From assembly GCA_030272585.1 (NCBI GenBank), contig BSYQ01000012.1, positions 744,001 through 808,000 of the forward strand: a stretch of 64,000 bases of DNA, given 5' to 3'. Below, piece after piece: positions 48,424 to 59,450 of the stretch (position 1 is the first letter of the stretch; each line of letters opens with the position of its first letter). A model generated the notes under the pieces. That model was not told where the DNA came from. It searched no databases and worked only from the letters and a program-made list of their open reading frames with translations. The DNA is from Bryopsis sp. KO-2023. Its lineage: Eukaryota > Chlorophyta > Ulvophyceae > Bryopsidales > Bryopsidaceae. Both the position numbers and the translations under genes were made by a program.

Positions 48424-49290
48424 AACAAGTCACCAAACAACAGCCCACCCCAACCACTCACTTGTTTCTCTTTCCTTCAGAGCTCCAGGGGTCCCTTCCT
48501 CGAACCTGAAACACAACACACAAAAAACAAGTCACCAAACAACAGCCCACCCCAACCACTCACTTGTTTCTCTTTCCTTCAGAGCTCCAGGGGTCCCTTC
48601 CTCGAACCTGAAACACAACACACAAAAAACAAGTCACCAAACAACAGCCCACCCCAACCACTCACTTGTTTCTCTTTCCTTCAGAGCTCCAGGGGTCCCT
48701 TCCTCGAACCTGAAACACAACAAACAAAAAACAAGTCACCAAACAACAGCCCACCCACCCCACTCACTTGTTTTCTTTCCTTCAGAGCTCCATGGGTCCC
48801 TTCCTTGAACCTGAAACACAACACACAAAAAACAAGTCACCAAACAACAGCCCACCCCAACCACTCACTTGTTTCTCTTTCCTTCAGAGCTCCAGGGGTC
48901 CCTTCCTCGAACCTGAAACACAACACACAAAAAACAAGTCACCAAACAACAGCCCACCCCACCCACTCACTTGTTTCTCTTTCCTTCTGAGCTCCAGGGG
49001 TCCCTTCCTCGAACCTGAAACACAACACACAAAAAACAAGTCACCAAACAACAGCCCACCCCACCCACTCACTTGTTTCTCTTTCCTTCTGAGCTCCAGG
49101 GGTCCCTTCCTTGAACCTGAAACACAACACACAAAAAACAAGTCACCAAACAACAGCCCACCCCACCCACTCACTTGTTTCTCTTTCCTTCTGAGCTCCA
49201 GGGGTCCCTTCCTTGAACCTGAAACACAACACACAAAAAACAAGTCACCAAACAACAGCCCACCCCACCCACTCACTTGTTTTCCTTCCT
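48424..49290 (-). repeat. Tandem array 2: ~9 units of ~100 bp with mini-introns
   Basis: This is the reverse complement of array 1 with its own subfamily sequence. Read on the minus strand, exons begin GTTCGAGGAAGGGACCCC and introns run from GTGAGT to TTTCAG, with TGTGTGTTGTG before the acceptor. The array ends abruptly at 48424 next to an unrelated AACCCCCAGCC flank, and at 49290 joins head copy 2. Confidence 0.85.
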
Positions 49291-49815
49291 CCAGGGGTCC
49301 ATCCTTCGTACATGCAGAAACGAAATGCGGAGCGACGATCGGAGTTTTCACGAGGACCTTTCTTTTTGCGTGCTCCTCAAACTCGAGCTTTGTGCTAACC
49401 GGTCGACGGCTGACGCGGTCGTTGACGTAAACGAATTCCCTTGCCGTGAAACGGTGGGACAGACGGTTGTGTTTCTGGATGGATGAGTCAGTGCCAGAAA
49501 AGGGGTGACGGAAAAAAGAGTGACCACGTGGGACGTGGCAGCAAGATATCAGCGTGCAGTTGGAACGGAGGTGGAAAGATTAACGTTGTTGAGCAGCTGG
49601 GGACAAGGCTGCCAGTCGAAAACCTGCCTTTCCCCATATTTTCTGGGAGTGAAGTTTTTTTGGGAATGCCAATCCATTGCGATAAGTTGTTTTCTGTTTT
49701 TATTTTTTATAAAAATTTATAAAATTCATCAAGAATCGTTATCTAAAAGAAAGGAATCTGCCAGAAAGTCAGACAGAGAGAAACAAAGAGGGAGAAAGAG
49801 TGAGATTACTGTCCT
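49291..49815 (-). repeat. Head of mini-intron array element, copy 2
   Basis: Reverse complement of 4500-4938, nearly identical over the array-proximal 220 bp and drifting further out. It keeps the E-box-like CCACGTGGGACGTGG region (49522-49540) and a distal AGTCAGACAGAGAG / AAAGAGTGAGATTACTGTCC block shared with copy 1. Confidence 0.7.
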
Positions 49816-49893
49816 AGTATATTTAAATCTCACACAGAAATTTCACACAGACCATGACTGACTGTTATGACAAGACTTTCTCTAGAATTTGTG

Positions 49894-50960
49894 TTAAACT
49901 GCATTTGTCGATATGGGCTGGGTGTGCATGTCCCTTTGCAGGTCCAAGTCCTTGATCTCCAGGTCAGACTCTCCGAAAGTCGAGGTGAGGATCCGGAGAG
50001 GCAGGGACCTGCTTGAGGCACAAGCTTCTTCTTTTCGATGTTGATTTTTGTGTGTTGATCACCCCTCCCCCCCAAAAAAAACATAATAAAATAAGAATAA
50101 TAAAATAAATGTAGTGAAAAAAACAAAAATCTAGATCAAATGAGAAGATGATCGGGTGTTTGCCCTGATGTACCAAAGTTCCATAGAAAGATGTCCGGCT
50201 TGCCAGATTGTCATCCAAATCAGCAAACCTGACTATAGCTCCTCGGTTTTGGCAATCTGAACAAAACAGATGGAAATCTGTTCAGACAAGACAAAACTGT
50301 AAAAACCTGAACTCTCACAGGCCTGCTCAATCCATTCATCTCGATAACGAATTCTCCTGAGCTGGCCACGTAATTTTGGTCCACCAGCACGCGCTGTTAT
50401 AATGAAAAAAAGTGTTGTTGCTTTTCTCTAAAAAACACCGGTATCCAGAATGCTTGTACTATCCACAACTGCATGCAGTTTTGAATTGTGATTTGTGATG
50501 TCTAAGTCTGAAATTAAAATCAACGATCGTTGATGCACACATACATCAAACGGAAATGCTGCGTTCCTTGCAAGAAACTCTTTTTTCAGAAGTTGTTGTC
50601 TGAGTGTGACATAGAGGTTGTTAGAACCGAGATAGAAGGGCTGTCGAAGAATCGGAACGATTATCTGAACATTATCTGATTATTACAGCATCTGAAGCTG
50701 ACCGGTCTGAATCATCCAGAACGATTGTGCACGAATATCAAAAAGAAAAACACTTATTTTCCTTTTTTTTCCTGAAGAAAGTGAACATCGCATGGTGGGT
50801 TGAATGACTGACTCCCACAAGCCGAGTCCCCAGAAACCCATTTGAATGAAAAAAGTTTACTTGAAACAATCCAGAGTGAAGGTCAATGATCTTGGCTGTC
50901 CAACCAGGTTATGAGACTCCACATACTCACAGAGAAAAATTCACAGCAGAAGTATTACAG
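49894..50960 (-). CDS. Unidentified minus-strand gene between two arrays (exons partly resolved)
   Basis: Several minus-strand segments look like exons. 50925-50861 reads YVESHNLVGQPRSLTFTLDC. About 50680-50445 contains IIVPILRQPFYLGSNNLYVT and later FDVCVHQRSLILISDLDI. About 50399-50318 contains RVLVDQNYVASSGEFVIEMN. About 50240-50150 contains FADLDDNLASRTSFYGTLVH. About 50040-49894 ends ESDLEIKDLDLQRDMHTQPI to a TAA. Hydrophobic/charged alternation and splice-like borders (for example TTATAACAG before 50399) support coding, but not all phases could be reconciled. No family is recognised, and the 5' end may lie up to 51.4 kb. Confidence 0.4.
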
Positions 50961-51494
50961 CTGCTTAACTGAGACTCCTCCAACGATTTAAGAACAATCC
51001 AAACGACAGATCCACATGGGACAAAAGACTTGGCCAAGTTCTAGAACGGCGACCAACAGCCCCCATAATTTTCATTTTTTCATGATTCTGCCATGTTTCT
51101 TTTTTTTTCCATTTATTGTGGAGACCTCTTCCACAAGAACCTTACCTTCCCGCACAACATCTGTACAACCTCATAATGCTTTTTCGAAAATACACAATGA
51201 AACAGATCTCAGTTCCACCTGTTGCGCTTCATCAATTTCTAAAATCCAACACCCTTTTGCTACATAAAGAGCCGAGTGGCCGCACTACTAGTAGTTGGTG
51301 TTTTTGAAAATTGTCCAGATTACAGACCAGTTCCACGTCCCCTATAAAAATGAAATGCTTCAAATCTGAATCCTTTGTTTACTTTGGAACAAAATTCACG
51401 ACTCTGAATTCCACCACAACGAATCAACAACCAGTTACATGTGTAAACAAGCGTCAATATCAGCAGGACACGCTCACAACACGACCCACATTTT
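50961..51494. other. Spacer before array 3
   Basis: May hold 5' exons of the minus-strand gene (a donor-like GGAAG|GTAAGG lies near 51146 on the minus strand). No confident call. Confidence 0.3.
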
Positions 51495-54400
51495 CCTTCC
51501 TTCTGAGCTCCAGGGGTCCCTTCCTCGAACCTGAAAAACAGCACACAAAAAAAAAAGTTACCAAACAACAGCCCACCCCAACCACTCACTTGTTTCTCTT
51601 TCCTTCAGAGCTCCAGGGGTCCCTCCCTCGAACCTGAAACACAACAAACAAAAAAACAAGTTACCAAACAACAGCCCAACCCACCCACTCACTTGTTTCT
51701 CTTTCCTTCTGAGCTCCAGGGGTCCCTTCCTCGAACCTGAAACACAACACACAAAAAACAAGTCACCAAACAACAGCCCAACCCACCCACTCACTTGTTT
51801 CCTTTCCTTCTGAGCTCCAGGGGTCCCTTCCTCGAACCTGAAACACAACACACAAAAAACAAGTCACCAAACAACAGCCCAACCCACCCACTCACTTGTT
51901 TCCTTTCCTTCTGAGCTCCAGGGGTCCCTTCCTCGAACCTGAAACACAACACACAAAACAAAAGTCACCAAACAACAGCCCAACCCACCCACTCGCTTGT
52001 TTCTCTTTCCTTCTGAGCTCCAGGGGTCCCTTCCTCGAACCTGAAACACAACACACAAAAAACAAGTCACCAAACAACAGCCCAACCCACCCACTCACTT
52101 GTTTCTCTTTCCTTCTGAGCTCCAGGGGTCCCTTCCTCGAACCTGAAACACAACACACAAAACAAAAGTCACCAAACAACAGCCCACCCCAACCACTTAC
52201 TTGTTTTTCTCCCTTCTGGCTCCAGGGGTCCCTTCCTCGAACCTGAAACACAACACACAAAACAAAAGTCACCAAACAACAGCCCAACCCACCCACTCAC
52301 TTGTTTCTCTTTCCTTCTGAGCTCCAGGGGTCCCTCCCTCGAACCTGAAACACAACAAACAAAAAACAAGTCACCAAACAACAGCCCACCCCACCCACTC
52401 ACTTGTTTCTCTTTCCTTCTGAGCTCCAGGGGTCCCTTCCTCGAACCTGAAACACAAACACAAAACAAAAGTCACCAAACAACAGCCCACCCCAACCACT
52501 TACTTGTTTTTCTCCCTTCTGGCTCCAGGGGTCCCTTCCTCGAACCTGAAACACAACAAACAAAAAAACAAGTTACCAAACAACAGCCCAACCCACCCAC
52601 TCACTTGTTTCTCTTTCCTTCTGAGCTCCAGGGGTCCCTTCCTCGAACCTGAAACACAACACACAAAAAACAAGTCACCAAACAACAGCCCAACCCACCC
52701 ACTCACTTGTTTCTCTTTCCTTCTGAGCTCCAGGGGTCCCTCCCTCGAACCTGAAACACAACAAACAAAAAAACAAGTTACCAAACAACAGCCCAACCCA
52801 CCCACTCACTTGTTTCTCTTTCCTTCTGAGCTCCAGGGGTCCCTTCCTCGAACCTGAAACACAACACACAAAAAACAAGTCACCAAACAACAGCCCAACC
52901 CACCCACTCACTTGTTTCTCTTTCCTTCTGAGCTCCAGGGGTCCCTTCCTCGAACCTGAAACACAACACACAAAACAAAAGTCACCAAACAACAGCCCAC
53001 CCCAACCACTTACTTGTTTTTCTCCCTTCTGGCTCCAGGGGTCCCTTCCTCGAACCTGAAACACAACACACAAAACAAAAGTCACCAAACAACAGCCCAC
53101 CCCAACCACTTACTTGTTTTTCTCCCTTCTGGCTCCAGGGGTCCCTTCCTCGAACCTGAAACACAACACACAAAACAAAAGTCACCAAACAACAGCCCAA
53201 CCCACCCACTCGCTTGTTTCTCTTTCCTTCTGAGCTCCAGGGGTCCCTTCCTCGAACCTGAAACACAACACACAAAAAACAAGTCACCAAACAACAGCCC
53301 AACCCACCCACTCACTTGTTTCTCTTTCCTTCTGAGCTCCAGGGGTCCCTTCCTCGAACCTGAAACACAACACACAAAACAAAAGTCACCAAACAACAGC
53401 CCACCCCAACCACTTACTTGTTTTTCTCCCTTCTGGCTCCAGGGGTCCCTTCCTCGAACCTGAAACACAACACACAAAACAAAAGTCACCAAACAACAGC
53501 CCAACCCACCCACTCACTTGTTTCTCTTTCCTTCTGAGCTCCAGGGGTCCCTTCCTCGAACCTGAAACACAACACACAAAACAAAAGTCACCAAACAACA
53601 GCCCAACCCACCCACTCACTTGTTTCCTTTCCTTCTGAGCTCCAGGGGTCCCTTCCTCGAACCTGAAACACAACACACAAAAAACAAGTCACCAAACAAC
53701 AGCCCAACCCACCCACTCACTTGTTTCTCTTTCCTTCTGAGCTCCAGGGGTCCCTTCCTCGAACCTGAAACACAACACACAAAACAAAAGTCACCAAACA
53801 ACAGCCCACCCCAACCACTTACTTGTTTTTCTCCCTTCTGGCTCCAGGGGTCCCTTCCTCGAACCTGAAACACAACACACAAAACAAAAGTCACCAAACA
53901 ACAGCCCACCCCAACCACTTACTTGTTTTTCTCCCTTCTGGCTCCAGGGGTCCCTTCCTCGAACCTGAAACACAACACACAAAACAAAAGTCACCAAACA
54001 ACAGCCCAACCCACCCACTCACTTGTTTCTCTTTCCTTCTGAGCTCCAGGGGTCCCTCCCTCGAACCTGAAACACAACAAACAAAAAACAAGTCACCAAA
54101 CAACAGCCCACCCCACCCACTCACTTGTTTCTCTTTCCTTCTGAGCTCCAGGGGTCCCTTCCTCGAACCTGAAACACAAACACAAAACAAAAGTCACCAA
54201 ACAACAGCCCACCCCAACCACTTACTTGTTTTTCTCCCTTCTGGCTCCAGGGGTCCCTTCCTCGAACCTGAAACACAACACACAAAAAACAAGTCACCAA
54301 ACAACAGCCCAACCCACCCACTCACTTGTTTCCTTTCCTTCTGAGCTCCAGGGGTCCCTTCCTCGAACCTGAAACACAACACACAAAAAACAAGTCACCA

Positions 54401-57400
54401 AACAACAGCCCAACCCACCCACTCACTTGTTTCTCTTTCCTTCTGAGCTCCAGGGGTCCCTTCCTCGAACCTGAAACACAAACACAAAAAAACAAGTCAC
54501 CAAACAACAGCCCAACCCCCCCACTCACTTGTTTCTCTTTCCTTCTGAGCTCCAGGGGTCCCTTCCTCGAACCTGAAACACAACACACAAAAAACAAGTC
54601 ACCAAACAACAGCCCAACCCACCCACTCACTTGTTTCTCTTTCCTTCTGAGCTCCAGGGGTCCCTTCCTCGAACCTGAAACACAACACACAAAAAACAAG
54701 TCACCAAACAACAGCCCACCCCAACCACTTACTTGTTTTTCTCCCTTCTGGCTCCAGGGGTCCCTTCCTCGAACCTGAAACACAACACACAAAACAAAAG
54801 TCACCAAACAACAGCCCAACCCACCCACTCACTTGTTTCTCTTTCCTTCTGAGCTCCAGGGGTCCCTCCCTCGAACCTGAAACACAACAAACAAAAAACA
54901 AGTCACCAAACAACAGCCCACCCCACCCACTCACTTGTTTCTCTTTCCTTCTGAGCTCCAGGGGTCCCTTCCTCGAACCTGAAACACAAACACAAAACAA
55001 AAGTCACCAAACAACAGCCCACCCCAACCACTTACTTGTTTTTCTCCCTTCTGGCTCCAGGGGTCCCTTCCTCGAACCTGAAACACAACACACAAAACAA
55101 AAGTCACCAAACAACAGCCCAACCCACCCACTCGCTTGTTTCTCTTTCCTTCTGAGCTCCAGGGGTCCCTTCCTCGAACCTGAAACACAACACACAAAAA
55201 ACAAGTCACCAAACAACAGCCCAACCCACCCACTCACTTGTTTCTCTTTCCTTCTGAGCTCCAGGGGTCCCTTCCTCGAACCTGAAACACAAACACAAAA
55301 AAACAAGTTACCAAACAACAGCCCAACCCACCCACTCACTTGTTTCTCTTTCCTTCTGAGCTCCAGGGGTCCCTTCCTCGAACCTGAAACACAACACACA
55401 AAAAACAAGTCACCAAACAACAGCCCAACCCACCCACTCACTTGTTTCTCTTTCCTTCTGAGCTCCAGGGGTCCCTTCCTCGAACCTGAAACACAACACA
55501 CAAAAAACAAGTCACCAAACAACAGCCCAACCCACCCACTCACTTGTTTCCTTTCCTTCTGAGCTCCAGGGGTCCCTTCCTCGAACCTGAAACACAACAA
55601 ACAAAAAAAAAGTCACCAAACAACAGCCCACCCCAACCACTCACTTGTTTCTCTTTCCTTCTGAGCTCCAGGGGTCCCTTCCTCGAACCTGAAACACAAA
55701 CACAAAAAAACAAGTTACCAAACAACAGCCCAACCCCCCCACTCACTTGTTTCTCTTTCCTTCTGAGCTCCAGGGGTCCCTTCCTCGAACCTGAAACACA
55801 ACACACAAAAAACAAGTCACCAAACAACAGCCCAACCCACCCACTCACTTGTTTCTCTTTCCTTCTGAGCTCCAGGGGTCCCTTCCTCGAACCTGAAACA
55901 CAAACACAAAAAAACAAGTTACCAAACAACAGCCCAACCCACCCACTCACTTGTTTCTCTTTCCTTCTGAGCTCCAGGGGTCCCTTCCTCGAACCTGAAA
56001 CACAACACACAAAAAACAAGTCACCAAACAACAGCCCAACCCACCCACTCACTTGTTTCTCTTTCCTTCTGAGCTCCAGGGGTCCCTTCCTCGAACCTGA
56101 AACACAAACACAAAAAAACAAGTTACCAAACAACAGCCCAACCCACCCACTCACTTGTTTCTCTTTCCTTCTGAGCTCCAGGGGTCCCTTCCTCGAACCT
56201 GAAACACAACACACAAAAAACAAGTCACCAAACAACAGCCCAACCCACCCACTCACTTGTTTCCTTTCCTTCTGAGCTCCAGGGGTCCCTTCCTCGAACC
56301 TGAAACACAACACACAAAAAACAAGTCACCAAACAACAGCCCAACCCACCCACTCACTTGTTTCTCTTTCCTTCTGAGCTCCAGGGGTCCCTTCCTCGAA
56401 CCTGAAACACAACACACAAAAAACAAGTCACCAAACAACAGCCCACCCCACCCACTCACTTGTTTCCTTTCCTTCTGAGCTCCAGGGGTCCCTTCCTCGA
56501 ACCTGAAACACAACAAACAAAAAAAAAGTCACCAAACAACAGCCCACCCCAACCACTCACTTGTTTCTCTTTCCTTCTGAGCTCCAGGGGTCCCTTCCTC
56601 GAACCTGAAACACAACAAACAAAAAAAAAGTCACCAAACAACAGCCCACCCCAACCACTCACTTGTTTCTCTTTCCTTCTGAGCTCCAGGGGTCCCTTCC
56701 TCGAACCTGAAACACAACACACAAAACAAAAGTCACCAAACAACAGCCCAACCCACCCACTCACTTGTTTCTCTTTCCTTCTGAGCTCCAGGGGTCCCTC
56801 CCTCGAACCTGAAACACAACACACAAAACAAAAGTCACCAAACAACAGCCCAACCCACCCACTCACTTGTTTCTCTTTCCTTCTGAGCTCCAGGGGTCCC
56901 TTCCTCGAACCTGAAACACAACAAACAAAAAAAAAGTCACCAAACAACAGCCCACCCCACCCACTCACTTGTTTCTCTTTCCTTCTGAGCTCCAGGGGTC
57001 CCTTCCTCGAACCTGAAAAACAGCACACAAAAAAAAAAGTTCCCAAACAACAGCCCAACCCACCCACTCACTTGTTTTCTCTCCTTCAGAGCTCCAGGGG
57101 TCCCTTCCTCGAACCTGAAACACAACACACAAAAAACAAGTCACCAAACAACAGCCCACCCCAACCACTCACTTGTTTCTCTTTCCTTCTGAGCTCCAGG
57201 GGTCCCTTCCTCGAACCTGAAACACAACACACAAAACAAAAGTCACCAAACAACAGCCCAACCCACCCACTCACTTGTTTCTCTTTCCTTCTGAGCTCCA
57301 GGGGTCCCTCCCTCGAACCTGAAACACAACAAACAAAAAACAAGTCACCAAACAACAGCCCAACCCACCCACTCACTTGTTTCTCTTTCCTTCTGAGCTC

Positions 57401-59030
57401 CAGGGGTCCCTCCCTCGAACCTGAAACACAACAAACAAAAAAACAAGTTACCAAACAACAGCCCAACCCACCCACTCACTTGTTTCTCTTTCCTTCTGAG
57501 CTCCAGGGGTCCCTTCCTCGAACCTGAAACACAAACACAAAAAAACAAGTTACCAAACAACAGCCCAACCCACCCACTCACTTGTTTCTCTTTCCTTCTG
57601 AGCTCCAGGGGTCCCTTCCTCGAACCTGAAACACAACACACAAAACAAAAGTCACCAAACAACAGCCCAACCCACCCACTCACTTGTTTCTCTTTCCTTC
57701 TGAGCTCCAGGGGTCCCTCCCTCGAACCTGAAACACAACAAACAAAAAACAAGTCACCAAACAACAGCCCAACCCACCCACTCACTTGTTTCTCTTTCCT
57801 TCTGAGCTCCAGGGGTCCCTCCCTCGAACCTGAAACACAACAAACAAAAAAACAAGTTACCAAACAACAGCCCAACCCACCCACTCACTTGTTTCTCTTT
57901 CCTTCTGAGCTCCAGGGGTCCCTTCCTCGAACCTGAAACACAAACACAAAAAAACAAGTTACCAAACAACAGCCCAACCCACCCACTCACTTGTTTCTCT
58001 TTCCTTCTGAGCTCCAGGGGTCCCTTCCTCGAACCTGAAACACAAACACAAAAAAACAAGTTACCAAACAACAGCCCAACCCACCCACTCACTTGTTTCT
58101 CTTTCCTTCAGAGCTCCAGGGGTCCCTTCCTCGAACCTGAAAAACAGCACACAAAAAAACAAGTTACCAAACAACAGCCCAACCCACCCACTCACTTGTT
58201 TCTCTTTCCTTCTGAGCTCCAGGGGTCCCTTCCTCGAACCTGAAACACAACAAACAAAACAAAAGTCACCAAACAACAGCCCACCCCAACCACTTACTTG
58301 TTTTTCTCCCTTCTGGCTCCAGGGGTCCCTTCCTCGAACCTGAAACACAACAAACAAAACAAAAGTCACCAAACAACAGCCCACCCCACCCACTCACTTG
58401 TTTCTCTTTCCTTCAGAGCTCCAGGGGTCCCTTCCTCGAACCTGAAAAACAGCACACAAAAAAACAAGTTACCAAACAACAGCCCAACCCACCCACTCAC
58501 TTGTTTCTCTTTCCTTCTGAGCTCCAGGGGTCCCTTCCTCGAACCTGAAACACAACAAACAAAACAAAAGTCACCAAACAACAGCCCACCCCAACCACTT
58601 ACTTGTTTTTCTCCCTTCTGGCTCCAGGGGTCCCTTCCTCGAACCTGAAACACAACAAACAAACAAAAAGTCACCAAACAACAGCCCAACCCACCCACTC
58701 ACTTGTTTCTCTTTCCTTCTGAGCTCCAGGGGTCCCTTCCTCGAACCTGAAACACAACACACAAAAAACAAGTCACCAAACAACAGCCCACCCCACCCAC
58801 TCACTTGTTTCTCTTTCCTTCAGAGCTCCAGGGGTCCCTTCCTCGAACCTGAAAAACAGCACACAAAAAAAAAAGTTCCCAAACAACAGCCCAACCCACC
58901 CACTCACTTGTTTTCTCTCCTTCAGAGCTCCAGGGGTCCCTTCCTCGAACCTGAAAAACAGCACACAAAAAAACAGGTTACCAAACAACAGCCCACCCTA
59001 ACCACTCGCTTGTTATTTCTTCCTCCAGGG
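51495..59030 (-). repeat. Tandem array 3: ~74 units of ~101 bp with mini-introns
   Basis: The longest array. On the minus strand every unit keeps a donor (mostly GTGAGT; GTAAGT in 12 units; GCGAGT in a few), a T/G-rich tract and TTTCAG. 'Exon' length varies by one to three bases (43 or 44 nt are common), which rules out a maintained reading frame. Intron variants exchange CTTGTTTTTTGTG, CTTTTGTTTTGTG and AACTTGTTTTTTTGTTTG. Units are locally homogenised, with a recurring spacing of about 303 bp for the GTAAGT type. The far end (51495) abuts an unrelated sequence. Confidence 0.88.
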
Positions 59031-59450
59031 GTCTTTCCTTCGTTCATGCAGAAACGAAATGCGGAGCGACGATCGGAGTTTTCACGAGGACCTTTCTTTT
59101 TGCGTGCTCCTCAAACCCGAGCTTTGTGCTAACCGGTCGACGGCTGACGCGGTCGTTGACGTAAAGGAATTCCCTTGCCGTGGAACGGTGGGACAGACGG
59201 TTGTGTTTCTGGATGAGTCAGTGCCAGAAAAGGGGTGGCGGAAAAAAGAGTGACCTCGTGGGACGTGGCAGCAAAAGGGTCGTGGTAAACACCGAAAACT
59301 ACCGCAAAATACCACCGTGAATTTGGAACGGAGGCGGAAAGATTAACAGTGCTGGAAAGGCGGGTATGAGGTTATCAATCGAAATCTGCCTTTCCCCCAA
59401 AATTTTTTGGGGGAATGCCAATCTATTTGCGATAAAGCTTAATTTCTGTT
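59031..59450 (-). repeat. Head of mini-intron array element, copy 3
   Basis: Reverse-complement relative of the two other heads, with more substitutions and a roughly 40-bp insertion near 59275-59320. The array-proximal junction reads AACAAGCGAG in the element's sense, a GC donor rather than GT. The frame open in copy 1 has a TGA here. Confidence 0.7.

Noticed and set aside
56460..57527. 355-codon open frame (and many 100-260-codon frames) on both strands within the arrays
   Set aside because: The repeat unit lacks stops in some frames, so long frames appear automatically on both strands. Unit lengths vary by 1-3 bases and frames restart repeatedly.
51495..59030. CRISPR array
   Set aside because: Units are contiguous, with no unique spacers, and the context is eukaryotic.
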